From an uncultured Lachnospiraceae bacterium (GTDB taxonomy: Bacteria > Bacillota > Clostridia > Lachnospirales > Lachnospiraceae): 8,276 nucleotides of DNA. The notes beneath the pieces are model-generated. The model was not told the DNA's origin and searched no databases. It saw only the letters and a program-made list of their open reading frames with translations. The DNA is taken from contig CAJOQZ010000232.1 in assembly GCA_905236585.1 (NCBI GenBank), forward strand, positions 1 to 8,276. Direction: 5' to 3'. The translations under genes were made by a program, and so were the position numbers. Numbering within the stretch: the stretch's first letter is position 1; every line of letters starts with the position of its first letter. Positions 1 to 7,501 of the stretch are shown here, piece by piece.

Positions 1-1311
1 CGAAGCAGCACCGACCAACGCACCCGCCGACGCATCACTTGCGCCATCATATCCTACAACATCAAAGCCTTTAAGTTCCAGCCCGGAAATCTCCATATTT
101 CGATCAACCCAGCGGAAAAGACCCGCTGCGTGTCTCTTATCATAGTATATCGTACCGCTTCCTGCACTCCCGTTATCCTGCGTTTGCGCAAAGTTCTCCG
201 GCTCAAGTTCTTTATGTCCCGTTATTGATACATTAGCAATAACAGCCCTTGTTCCATCTGCTTTCTTTCCCGCATAAGTTGTCAACCGTCGATTATAAAT
301 CCCATACAGATTCCCTTCCTCTGCCAATGCTACTTCCTTTAACTTGGTGTTGCTTTGCGCAAAACTGTATATCGAAAGAATCGGCTTTTTTGTTACACTA
401 TCTATCCCACTTTTATTTGTTTCAACAAACTCGTTATTATAATCGATATCCCTTGTCTGCTTCGCTACAACAAATACCAATCCGTTCTTTTCCGTCCCCG
501 TTCGATTGATACCCGATACCACAGGATCAAGGTTTTGGAGATGTCTACTCCAACGGATTTCAGCCTTATTCTTTCCCTTTTCCACCCCACTTTCTTTCAG
601 AACTCCATCTTCAGTATTTGTAAGTACGCCCAATGAGCCATCATTTAATTCGAGTCCGGCAGCATTTGCAAACAGCGAATTGGTCGTAATCTTCACAGTC
701 GTCCCGGGTGTCGTGTTGGTATCATTTGTTACGGTATCTAATCCCGCTGTAACGCCGTTAGATGTTACGGTATTCGCCGGAGCGACAAGTGAATTGTACT
801 CATTGTTATTATAACGAGTCGCCAAATCCACCAGCCCATCAACCGCATAGATTTCAATTTCCTCTCCCGGATACAATTCCGGGAAATTCTTCGCGAAGTG
901 ACCGGTCGTCTTCGTAATATCGTCCAGATCAATCGCAACCGTTTTTGTATCTGTCGTCTGTTCTTTCAGATACGACGCTACATTCGCACTACCTAAATCA
1001 AAATAGGTAACATTATCATACGAATAATCTTTTCCCGCATCCGTCCACCTTTCAAATGTAGCACGAATACTATCTACGTTATTGATTCCGTCCCCATAAT
1101 TCCGAAGCCAAAGCGGTGCCACATAGGCTTTTCCACTCGTAACGCCCCGAATCATTATACTTACCCAGCAGACTTTTACTTTAGTTCTATCGTTATTGAC
1201 ATAGCCGCTAAGTGATGACTTGGGTACTGTAATATTCAATGTCAGTCGATCTTTATTATCTACCGACATCTTTACCGGGAACTCTGCCGGTATCTCCTCG
1301 GAAGGCAGTTC
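1..1311 (-). repeat. Repeat unit 3 of the giant pilin, truncated by window edge (from about residue 1753)
   Basis: Third unit. Landmarks: RLTLNITVP, LYPGEEIEI with P1900, TNSLFANAAG, SRHLQNLDPVVSG with R2008, AGLFRWVD with G2149, and a first GLUG-like start, AGALVGAAS, at the last visible residues. By analogy with units 1 and 2 the GLUG run should continue in the sequence left of base 1. Confidence 0.6.
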
Positions 1312-4300
1312 CCAATCACCATAATATGTGGTATCATAATCCGTACTCCCAGTATTTGTAATAACCGCCCGATACGGACATTTTTCTCTTTTATCATCCC
1401 AGTAACTATCATAATTAACAATTTGGAATTTATCCTCGTTATTTAATGCTGTATCTCTTACTTCATTCAACTTATTCACGTCAATGTATTTGACTCTGTG
1501 ATTTGAAACACCTTGCGGATTCTCCATATCTGTATTCGGTTTATTCCCAACATATTTTCTAACGCGATGATTTATACCTTTAAGAACATAATTGTTCGAC
1601 AAGTTCCCGTTTCCATTATCCTTTCCGATAAACAGACCCGTCGTTGTCTCTTCATACGCGCTGTCAACAAATATTTTTCCTGCGGCATAGCAGTTACTGA
1701 TTTTTACACCGGAGGAGGCATTCTGCGCAATAAATCCACCGATATAATATGTTTGTCTATCCGTTCTTGCGCCTTTCCATTTACTATAAATAGATGCCGC
1801 CGAAAAGCAGTTATCAATCTTATATGCACCTGAGCAATTATATGTATACGAGATAAATCCGGCAACTTCGTTGAAACCGGTCACGTTTGCTGCAGGAAAA
1901 TTTGAATTTTTTCTAAAGACTCCTTCTTGAAATCTTCCTTCACTTGTATGTCCGCCCACATAGCAATTTTGAATGGAAAAATCAGTATAATTCCCATAAG
2001 TTCTTCCAATAAATCCCCCTGTCGTATCTGCTTGTTCCCCATACACATACGCCGTTGCTGACGAATTTTCAATGGTACCGGAAAACCACTGCATACATCC
2101 TATAACGCCGCCACATGAACCACCGCCAAGATCCGAAGATATTCCTATCTTTTGATTAATTCTATCAGACGAATCGTTCCGTACAAAAGATTTCTCACCA
2201 TAAACGTGGCAGTCATTCATCTTAATACTCGCCTCATTTACCGCGCCGATTAATCCTCCTGCATAACCCCTTGTATAAATATTGTTTCCGTCTAATATCG
2301 CCTTTCCGTAGACATAGGTATCCCCAACAGAGTAAACCTTCTTTAATTCTATTGTACCGGCTGTGAAATCTCCAATTTTATCCTTCGTATAGACTGTCAA
2401 TGCATTCACGCGACCAATGATCGTTCCCGCGTTAGACGCATTCTCTATATCTGCATCCTCAATTGTCAAATTCTCGATCGTAAATTGCTTCCCCCCATGT
2501 ACCTCAACAAAGCCAAAAAGCCCCGCATCTAACGGATTTGTATCTAACGGGTTCGTCTTGTTTTCAGAATATTTCTCCAACGCACTATAGTCATTTTTAT
2601 TTTTCAAATCGTCATATTCACCTAAATTTTCAATTTCAGGTGCATAAACATTCAAATTTGAAATTGTTTTTTCATTCCCCTCATAGATAAAACTCTTATA
2701 TATATTTACCGGCTGGTATGAATTTGACGCAAATATCGCTTCGCCGCTGTGAGCCTTTCCACTAAATATCGACACTCCTGTCGTGTCTTGCCATTTGTCT
2801 TTTAATGCCAAAACATCCTTGACAAACCCCTCTGACGATCCTTTTTCCCAAATCAAATTCGCATCTTGGCTCGCACTTTTTAACACATATTTGTCATCTT
2901 TCCGCTGTGAAATACGTGTGTCAATATTCTCCAAATGGCGGAAATTACGGATGAGAGCCTTTCCTGTATTATCAACATTTTTTCCCTCTTTTGTAATCGT
3001 TCTTAATGACCCATCCGCATAGATTGTGTTCCATTGCGGATATTCCACATCCCCTATAACCTGCCCGCCATCAGAACCTGTTTCGACATCGGCGTAATCC
3101 TGTGACTCGCTGTCAAGCACACCTTTTTTTGTCATCTCCGCAGTATAGTCAACTGCCTCCTCTGCAAACGCATTGCTTGAAACCCTCGTAATATCTACTC
3201 CCGGATAGAACAGATTCAACTTCGCATAATCTTTGAAAATCTTATCTTTGTCAGGATTATCATTTGAAAAAATATCGCAAAATCTCATGTTTGGCGTAGT
3301 AACATCATCCATAATTATATAGTAAATGACGCTGCCGTCCTTTTTACACCACCGAAAATTATACAAACTACCAAAATCGTTAGCCGCCGCATTCTTTGCA
3401 ACTTCATTCAACTGAAATACAACCTCGTTTGCAGGCTCTCCCGGAATCCTCTCCCCATTCGAATCAATTTTATTTCCAATTCCAACAGACACGATAATGT
3501 CAACATTATCCCCTGTATACATTGATTCAGGAAGCGTCATCCTTGCATACAACATCGCCCCATTGACGACAACAAAATCCGATGCCGTGGATGGTTTTTC
3601 CAGCCAGTCCCCATAGTGCGGCAACGCCGCCGATGCATCGGTTTCGGATATTGGTATAAATGCGGGAAGTTTGAGGGTATGCCTGTTGTCAGTGATTGCC
3701 TGCAGGGATAAATCATACGGCGTTTCCACCGACATCTGCTGTGTCAGCGCATTTTTCATATTGCTGATGGATTGATACGTCCCTACGCCGCCGATCGCGG
3801 TTCCATCTGTAAAAAGCGCCGTCGCATTCGCATCTTTTAATTTTCCCTCTTTGACAAATGCGTATTTTTCCTTGCTTGCAACAGTAACCTTTGACGGATA
3901 TTTGGAAATATTACCATTGCCGTCAAATTGCAGCGTCGCTGCCGTAAACTCATCTGCCGGAGAATCGGAAGCGTCCTTCGACGTCGGATCATCAAAGTTG
4001 AACAGGGAATAGCTTTTCCCCGAAAGGATAATTTCTTTTCCCACTTCTCCCGACGGAACAAAACCGGCGGCAACTGCTGGCTGTCCGGCTGTTGCCGGTG
4101 TCGTTGCCGTTGCTTGTACTTCTGCCATTCCCAATACAAATCCGGCAGAATAGCAGTTGGTAAAACTGCTGCCCTCGCCGCAGGAACCCGCTAAGCCGCC
4201 TACTGTATTCGCCTTTATATAGCAGTCGGCATAGGACTTGCTAACCGCGAGCGCGCCGTCTGCTTTTCCGACCAGACCACCGGCAACAGTTGCCGTTGAT

Positions 4301-6567
4301 GCCTTCGCTTTTACAACGGTTACGGCAAAACTGGAATTTATTGTTACGTTGTTTTTTGCATATCCAACCAAGCCACCGACATATGTGCCGCCGACAAGCC
4401 AATCCGCTTCATTCGCTGTTTTTGCAGTGCCGTCGCCCGTAAAGTATTTTGCGTTCAATTCGGATGCCGGTTTATTCCAATATAAGCGGCTGTCTTCTAT
4501 CGTCAAATTCGTATCCGACGTACCGCACAGCCCTCCGGAAACCTTTTCCGTACCCGCTGCACCTGTAACAACTGGATTAACAATTTCAACATGGGATATA
4601 ACAGTTGTCTTCCCAATATGCCCCCCCAGCACCGCCGTAGTAGTGCTTTCGCTTTTTATCCGAGGGCTGTAAAGTCGCAAATATTCTACGGAAAGCGGCG
4701 ACGAAATACTGTTTTTTGTATCAAGTACCGCAAACAGCCCCACCGCATCTTTTGGGGTTTCGCTACGGTTCGCTGCCGCACTGTTTTTGACGGCAGTCTC
4801 GTCTATCACTAAATTACTAATCGAGTACGAACGATCGGAATAGTTCGCAGCGTTTTTATCCTTTACTCCTTCAAAAGATACTAACCCATCATTCGTGATA
4901 GGCATAAAATTTGCCGGTTCAGACGGCGAATAATAAACATCCTTCCACAGCCGCCCCTTTGCATTTTTATCCGCCTTGTCGCCGAGCCTTGTAATCTGCG
5001 CTTCGCCTGTCTCGTCAAAGTCAATATCATTTACCAGATAGGCTTTCAACTGGGTTATGCCTAATCCATTTTTATCCGCCGCAAGCGTTATCCCGCTTGC
5101 CTCATCCAAATTCTGCAAATGGCGTCCGTAGGCAATGTAGGCATTATATAATGCACCGTCCATGCCTGACTTTTTGTACGCGGCATTATCCGAACCATCT
5201 CCACTCTTTGCCTTTTCGCCGTTATCATACGCGAACAGGCTGTTGTCAACCGCCGCTACGGAGGTCGCCGTTAGAAGCGGCTCGCTGTCTACGCTTCCGT
5301 CTTTTTTGATCTTTGCCGTTTTGGGATATGTGGAAACCGTCACTTCGACGCGCACCGCCTCTCCCGGATGCAGCACGCCTTTTTCGCTGATAGCTCTTGC
5401 CGAACCGGACGGACTTGTCTCGCTTGCATACGACGGTATAGACGGCAGTTTCCGCTGCGTCGAGCCGTCCTGATATTCGCCGGAGAAGAACTTCTGCGTA
5501 TCTTTTGTCGCAGACGCAGTCGCCGTATCGCAGAACAGTTTCTTAAAGGATTCATCTGTTTTCAGGCTGTCGAAAACGGATGTGAACTTTACGTTATATC
5601 TCGTATTTCCGGCTGTCTGTCGTGCGCCGAAATTGATGTTCCCGTAATCCGCCCAATCGTTCCAAACGGAATAGGTCACATACCGCTCGCCCTTTTTCCC
5701 GTCGTCTGCTACATTCGACACCGTTACGTCTATTTTTAAGATCTTATCCTTTACCTTGTTCAGATATACGGGATTGTCCTGCGAAGATGCCGTGCCGTCC
5801 GTCTTTGCTCCGGGAACCGTTATCTCAATGTCGCCGGTCAGTTCGTCATAGTTGTTCAGCCGTTTTTGTCCGTTGACATATTTCCCGATCCGCACCGCTA
5901 AATTGTCGCGTCCGCTCTCCGGGATATTGTCAAAATCGCCTGCATCTCCGCTCTGATAATATCCGACATACCCGTCAAACGCGTTTTTCCTGACCGCTAC
6001 GTCCGTACTTCGGACGCTTGTCATGTTTTGCGCGGTGTACAGGGTCGTTGCCGAACTGTCGCCGGAAATGGTCCACTTTTGATTCAGGTCGCTAAGATAG
6101 GTCACCGAATACAGCCTGCATGTGTTCGGATCAAATTCCGCTATGATGCCGTTCTTATAAAACTCGGACGCAACGACTTCTCCGTCCGCCGTGATAAAGT
6201 TCAGAATGCTGCTCCCGGATGCGGATGCGGCATCTGCGTTTTTTACGCCGTAAACCGAATCTCCGCTTTTGCTTTCGCCGATATAGACAAGGGCAGTTCC
6301 GTCAAGCGCTTTTTCCAGCGTCGGTTTATCATCCTTGAAAAAAACCGTCTGCGTCTTGTCATACTCAAACGCATACATCTCCGCCAGCCGGTTCTCCAGC
6401 GTCACGAAGATGCTCTCCGCCGCTTTATCCGCCGCCGCCTGTCGGGCGTTTCTCATCATTGCAACATACGCAACGGTTCCGACTGCTGCCAAAATGCCTA
6501 ATATGGCAACCACCAGCAGCAGTTCCATCATGGTAAATCCTTTGGTCTTTTGTAACTTTTTTAACAT
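1..6567 (-). CDS. Giant modular type IV prepilin with three repeat units and GLUG-like motifs (3' end outside window)
   Basis: Seen: one frame is open from the ATG at 6567 to base 1, 2189 codons with no stop, so the C-terminus is missing. The N-terminus is a class III signal peptide: ten-residue basic leader MLKKLQKTKG, cleavage expected at G10|F11, Glu15 at mature position +5, then a hydrophobic helix to about residue 38 and an amphipathic extension (about 39-66). A short pilin-like head follows, then three long units. Landmarks are PG(E) at 401, 1122 and 1900; RHL(Q/E)N(L/I)D at 482, 1210 and 2008; GLF at 610, 1349 and 2149; YGDW at 985 and 1749; and GLUG-like motifs near 731-794 and 1437-1648. 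Known: prepilin peptidase cleaves such leaders and the helix inserts into the pilus core; GLUG motifs occur in bacterial surface proteins. Inferred: a pilus-tip or pilus-displayed adhesin, mostly beta-helical. Start: ATG preceded by AGAGTG at 8 nt, 24 nt after the previous stop. The ligand cannot be read from sequence. Ordinary pilins are about 150-200 residues, so the length is exceptional. Confidence 0.9.
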   Translation of the reverse strand, partial: MLKKLQKTKGFTMMELLLVVAILGILAAVGTVAYVAMMRNARQAAADKAAESIFVTLENRLAEMYAFEYDKTQTVFFKDDKPTLEKALDGTALVYIGESKSGDSVYGVKNADAASASGSSILNFITADGEVVASEFYKNGIIAEFDPNTCRLYSVTYLSDLNQKWTISGDSSATTLYTAQNMTSVRSTDVAVRKNAFDGYVGYYQSGDAGDFDNIPESGRDNLAVRIGKYVNGQKRLNNYDELTGDIEITVPGAKTDGTASSQDNPVYLNKVKDKILKIDVTVSNVADDGKKGERYVTYSVWNDWADYGNINFGARQTAGNTRYNVKFTSVFDSLKTDESFKKLFCDTATASATKDTQKFFSGEYQDGSTQRKLPSIPSYASETSPSGSARAISEKGVLHPGEAVRVEVTVSTYPKTAKIKKDGSVDSEPLLTATSVAAVDNSLFAYDNGEKAKSGDGSDNAAYKKSGMDGALYNAYIAYGRHLQNLDEASGITLAADKNGLGITQLKAYLVNDIDFDETGEAQITRLGDKADKNAKGRLWKDVYYSPSEPANFMPITNDGLVSFEGVKDKNAANYSDRSYSISNLVIDETAVKNSAAANRSETPKDAVGLFAVLDTKNSISSPLSVEYLRLYSPRIKSESTTTAVLGGHIGKTTVISHVEIVNPVVTGAAGTEKVSGGLCGTSDTNLTIEDSRLYWNKPASELNAKYFTGDGTAKTANEADWLVGGTYVGGLVGYAKNNVTINSSFAVTVVKAKASTATVAGGLVGKADGALAVSKSYADCYIKANTVGGLAGSCGEGSSFTNCYSAGFVLGMAEVQATATTPATAGQPAVAAGFVPSGEVGKEIILSGKSYSLFNFDDPTSKDASDSPADEFTAATLQFDGNGNISKYPSKVTVASKEKYAFVKEGKLKDANATALFTDGTAIGGVGTYQSISNMKNALTQQMSVETPYDLSLQAITDNRHTLKLPAFIPISETDASAALPHYGDWLEKPSTASDFVVVNGAMLYARMTLPESMYTGDNVDIIVSVGIGNKIDSNGERIPGEPANEVVFQLNEVAKNAAANDFGSLYNFRWCKKDGSVIYYIIMDDVTTPNMRFCDIFSNDNPDKDKIFKDYAKLNLFYPGVDITRVSSNAFAEEAVDYTAEMTKKGVLDSESQDYADVETGSDGGQVIGDVEYPQWNTIYADGSLRTITKEGKNVDNTGKALIRNFRHLENIDTRISQRKDDKYVLKSASQDANLIWEKGSSEGFVKDVLALKDKWQDTTGVSIFSGKAHSGEAIFASNSYQPVNIYKSFIYEGNEKTISNLNVYAPEIENLGEYDDLKNKNDYSALEKYSENKTNPLDTNPLDAGLFGFVEVHGGKQFTIENLTIEDADIENASNAGTIIGRVNALTVYTKDKIGDFTAGTIELKKVYSVGDTYVYGKAILDGNNIYTRGYAGGLIGAVNEASIKMNDCHVYGEKSFVRNDSSDRINQKIGISSDLGGGSCGGVIGCMQWFSGTIENSSATAYVYGEQADTTGGFIGRTYGNYTDFSIQNCYVGGHTSEGRFQEGVFRKNSNFPAANVTGFNEVAGFISYTYNCSGAYKIDNCFSAASIYSKWKGARTDRQTYYIGGFIAQNASSGVKISNCYAAGKIFVDSAYEETTTGLFIGKDNGNGNLSNNYVLKGINHRVRKYVGNKPNTDMENPQGVSNHRVKYIDVNKLNEVRDTALNNEDKFQIVNYDSYWDDKREKCPYRAVITNTGSTDYDTTYYGDWELPSEEIPAEFPVKMSVDNKDRLTLNITVPKSSLSGYVNNDRTKVKVCWVSIMIRGVTSGKAYVAPLWLRNYGDGINNVDSIRATFERWTDAGKDYSYDNVTYFDLGSANVASYLKEQTTDTKTVAIDLDDITKTTGHFAKNFPELYPGEEIEIYAVDGLVDLATRYNNNEYNSLVAPANTVTSNGVTAGLDTVTNDTNTTPGTTVKITTNSLFANAAGLELNDGSLGVLTNTEDGVLKESGVEKGKNKAEIRWSRHLQNLDPVVSGINRTGTEKNGLVFVVAKQTRDIDYNNEFVETNKSGIDSVTKKPILSIYSFAQSNTKLKEVALAEEGNLYGIYNRRLTTYAGKKADGTRAVIANVSITGHKELEPENFAQTQDNGSAGSGTIYYDKRHAAGLFRWVDRNMEISGLELKGFDVVGYDGASDASAGALVGAAS
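1624..2259 (-). repeat. GLUG-like motif cluster of unit 2
   Basis: Six diverged motifs: AGGLIGAVN (from G1437), CGGVIGCMQ (from G1486), TGGFIGRTYG (from G1517), VAGFISYT (from G1570), IGGFIAQNA (from G1610) and TGLFIGKDN (from G1644). They alternate with NDCHVYG, ENSSATA, QNCYVGG, DNCFSAA, SNCYAAG and NNYVLKG. The spacing is longer and more variable than in unit 1, and Phe often replaces Leu. Confidence 0.7.
2524..2553 (-). repeat. Short tandem duplication encoding NPLDT/NPLDA
   Basis: Two adjacent 15-nt copies on the minus strand, AACCCGTTAGATACA and AATCCGTTAGATGCG, encode residues 1339-1348 just before the GLF landmark of unit 2. They differ at three bases, which fits a fairly recent in-frame duplication in a loop. 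Confidence 0.7.
3604..6075 (-). repeat. Repeat unit 1 of the giant pilin (about residues 165-988)
   Basis: First of three homologous-looking units. Landmarks: LHPGEAV with P401, NSLFA at 442-446, YGRHLQNLDEASG with R482, VGLFAVLD with G610, then GLUG-like motifs at 731-735, 763-767 and 790-794, closing near YGDW at 985-988. Boundaries are approximate, being drawn from landmark spacing rather than an alignment. Confidence 0.65.
4186..4377 (-). repeat. GLUG-like motif cluster of unit 1
   Basis: Three motifs in 64 residues: VGGLVGYAKN (from G731), AGGLVGKADG (from G763) and VGGLAGSCGE (from G790). Each is followed by a short strand ending in a polar-plus-aromatic pattern: NSSFA, SKSYAD and TNCYSAG. 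The G-G-L-x-G core with this partner strand is the usual look of the GLUG motif, thought to form beta-helical rungs. Confidence 0.75.
6538..6567 (-). other. Class III (prepilin peptidase) signal peptide of the giant pilin
   Basis: Codons 1-10 encode MLKKLQKTKG, four Lys and no hydrophobic core of its own, directly followed by FTMMELLLVVAILGILAAVG. Processing is expected after Gly10 with methylation of Phe11; Glu15 is the conserved +5 residue used in pilus assembly. This decides both the start codon and the assignment of the whole giant protein to the type IV filament superfamily. Confidence 0.92.
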
Positions 6568-6591
6568 ATCAATAACACTCTGCAAACCCTA

Positions 6592-6768
6592 TTATTTCGG
6601 GCTCCTGTGATTCAGATTCTCCGTCGGTATTCCCAACGCCTCTAATTGCGCTTTTGCGATGGATAACTGATAATCTATTTCGTACTCACGATCCGACGCG
6701 TTTTTAATCCGCTGTAAATCTGTATATTTTTCTATCCATTTTTCCGTCAATACTGCTTGTTCCGCCAT
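6592..6768 (-). CDS. Small hydrophilic helical protein of unknown function, 58 aa
   Basis: Unrecognised. The ATG at 6768 is preceded by GGGGA with 5 nt spacing, which favours it over an upstream TTG at 6831 that lies inside the 3' end of the preceding prepilin gene. The product (MAEQAVLTEKWIEKY at its start, GIPTENLNHRSPK at its end) has no signal peptide or membrane segment. It is charged, and residues about 5-48 look largely alpha-helical with scattered Leu/Ile/Tyr, possibly a short coiled coil. It lies 46 nt after the GspJ-like gene and 24 nt before the giant pilin start, so it is very probably co-transcribed with both. Inferred: a cytoplasmic accessory factor for this pilus, such as a small chaperone or regulator, or a non-functional spacer ORF. 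The good ribosome site and fit in the operon favour a real gene. Confidence 0.6.
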   Translation of the reverse strand: MAEQAVLTEKWIEKYTDLQRIKNASDREYEIDYQLSIAKAQLEALGIPTENLNHRSPK

Positions 6769-6773
6769 AACAA

Positions 6774-6778
6774 TCCCC
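6774..6778 (-). promoter_or_regulatory. Ribosome binding site of the 58-aa gene
   Basis: GGGGA on the minus strand, 5 nt before the ATG at 6768. It decides this start over the upstream TTG. Confidence 0.6.
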
Positions 6779-6814
6779 AAAACTCTATATCGGTTATTTG
6801 TGGAAAATGAATTA

Positions 6815-7450
6815 CTATTCCGATTTTTCAAACTCCAGCGGGATCACGCGAAAATGATTGCTTGATAAAACGGTTTCGCCGTCCGTGTCATATACCGAAA
6901 TCGTAACTTCTATACTGTCCGATGTATTTTTCAGCGACATGGATGCCGCAAGCATCTCGCTACTGCGATCTCCTATCTTATAGGAACCCTCGCCGACGAT
7001 AGAATAATACGGTCTTCGCTGCGCTGCCGGCTGTAATCCTATATTCTTTTCTTTTACATAATTCTTGTAGTAGTCTGATGTTTCGACAATTATGCCGACA
7101 GGACTTTCCCCCGACGTTACGACCGTACCGTCTTCGTCCTCTGCGCTCTCCAGTATATAGAATGCCGCATCCGGTCCCATGTTGTGGACGTCGCTGGTAA
7201 ACGTCACCTGTCCGTCCTTGACCTTGACTTTCGCATACGCCAGCTCATTTTCCACATAGATGCTAAGCGTCGAGCAAAGCGTATCCGCTTTTGAGCGCTT
7301 CGTGATCGTTCGAAACTGCTGCAATCCCAACGCCATGGTCTGCGCAAGCAAACTTGTGGCAAGCAGCATAATAAGCGTCGCCACAAGCAGTTCCAGCATG
7401 GAAAATCCGCCGTTGGATTTTATTTTCTTACGTATCTTTTCTCCTGTCAT
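6815..7450 (-). CDS. GspJ/PilW-like minor prepilin, 211 aa
   Basis: Seen: leader MTGEKIRKKIKSNGG with cleavage expected at G15|F16, then FSMLELLVATLIMLLATSLL, which has Glu20 at +5 and a typical hydrophobic helix to about residue 40. The remaining about 170 residues are a soluble, beta-rich domain, with a repeated pattern of polar turns and Val/Ile strands (for example IEVTISVYDTDGETVLSS). Length and the single N-terminal helix with a sizeable C-terminal domain fit J-type minor pseudopilins better than the major pilin. Known: GspJ/PilW proteins join GspI and GspH homologues in the complex that primes assembly at the pilus tip. The order here, after a shorter I-like gene, agrees. Start: an in-frame TGA three codons upstream rules out further extension; the ribosome site is weak (CGGA, close to the ATG). 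The exact subfamily is inferred; its identity as a prepilin is secure. Confidence 0.88.
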   Translation of the reverse strand: MTGEKIRKKIKSNGGFSMLELLVATLIMLLATSLLAQTMALGLQQFRTITKRSKADTLCSTLSIYVENELAYAKVKVKDGQVTFTSDVHNMGPDAAFYILESAEDEDGTVVTSGESPVGIIVETSDYYKNYVKEKNIGLQPAAQRRPYYSIVGEGSYKIGDRSSEMLAASMSLKNTSDSIEVTISVYDTDGETVLSSNHFRVIPLEFEKSE

Positions 7451-7490
7451 TTTCCGTCATCCGCATGACCCATTAAGCACGGTTATCCTT
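7447..7490 (-). promoter_or_regulatory. Possible translational-coupling leader before the J-like prepilin
   Basis: The clear AAGGA in this 51-nt gap (7490-7486) is too far from the ATG at 7450. It is well placed for a GTG at 7480 (5 nt) and acceptable for an ATG at 7473 (12 nt). The 7473 mini-ORF encodes MGHADDGK and its TGA overlaps the prepilin start as ATGA, an arrangement typical of coupled translation. The GTG mini-ORF (VLNGSCG, stop) is in the prepilin frame and ends two codons before its ATG. Either could be chance in so short a gap. Confidence 0.3.
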
Positions 7491-7501
7491 GTTGTTCCGT
7501 C

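Larger units (their letters stand above)
1312..3603 (-). repeat. Repeat unit 2 of the giant pilin (about residues 989-1752)
   Basis: Second unit. Landmarks: LYARMTLP strand region, FYPGVDI with P1122, FRHLENIDTRIS with R1210, AGLFGFVE with G1349, GLUG-like motifs between 1437 and 1648, and YGDW at 1749-1752. The order and spacing follow unit 1 (PG to RHL 88 residues against 81; RHL to GLF 139 against 128). Confidence 0.65.

Noticed and set aside
4068..4113. Ala/Thr/Pro-rich, slightly repetitive segment (near residues 819-834)
   Set aside because: Considered as a cell-wall-spanning linker or tandem repeat, but it is too short and irregular; more likely a flexible loop within unit 1.
3837..4139. 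Minus-strand open frame of 100 codons
   Set aside because: It is in a different frame inside the giant gene; its Arg/Gln-rich translation comes from reading the Ala/Thr-rich stretch near residues 819-834 out of frame.
4238..4672. Open frame of 144 codons on the plus strand
   Set aside because: It lies opposite the giant pilin gene, has no recognisable domain and no convincing ribosome site; the minus-strand frame has clear pilin and GLUG content. Treated as a shadow.
6028..6501. Open frame of 157 codons on the plus strand
   Set aside because: Antisense to the N-terminal region of the giant pilin. Its Arg- and Cys-rich translation is typical of a reversed GC-rich coding strand.
6769..6831. 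Upstream TTG start that would extend the 58-aa protein to 79 aa
   Set aside because: The TTG lies within the 3' end of the J-like gene and the added segment is Asn/Ser-rich with no ribosome site, whereas ATG 6768 has GGGGA at 5 nt.
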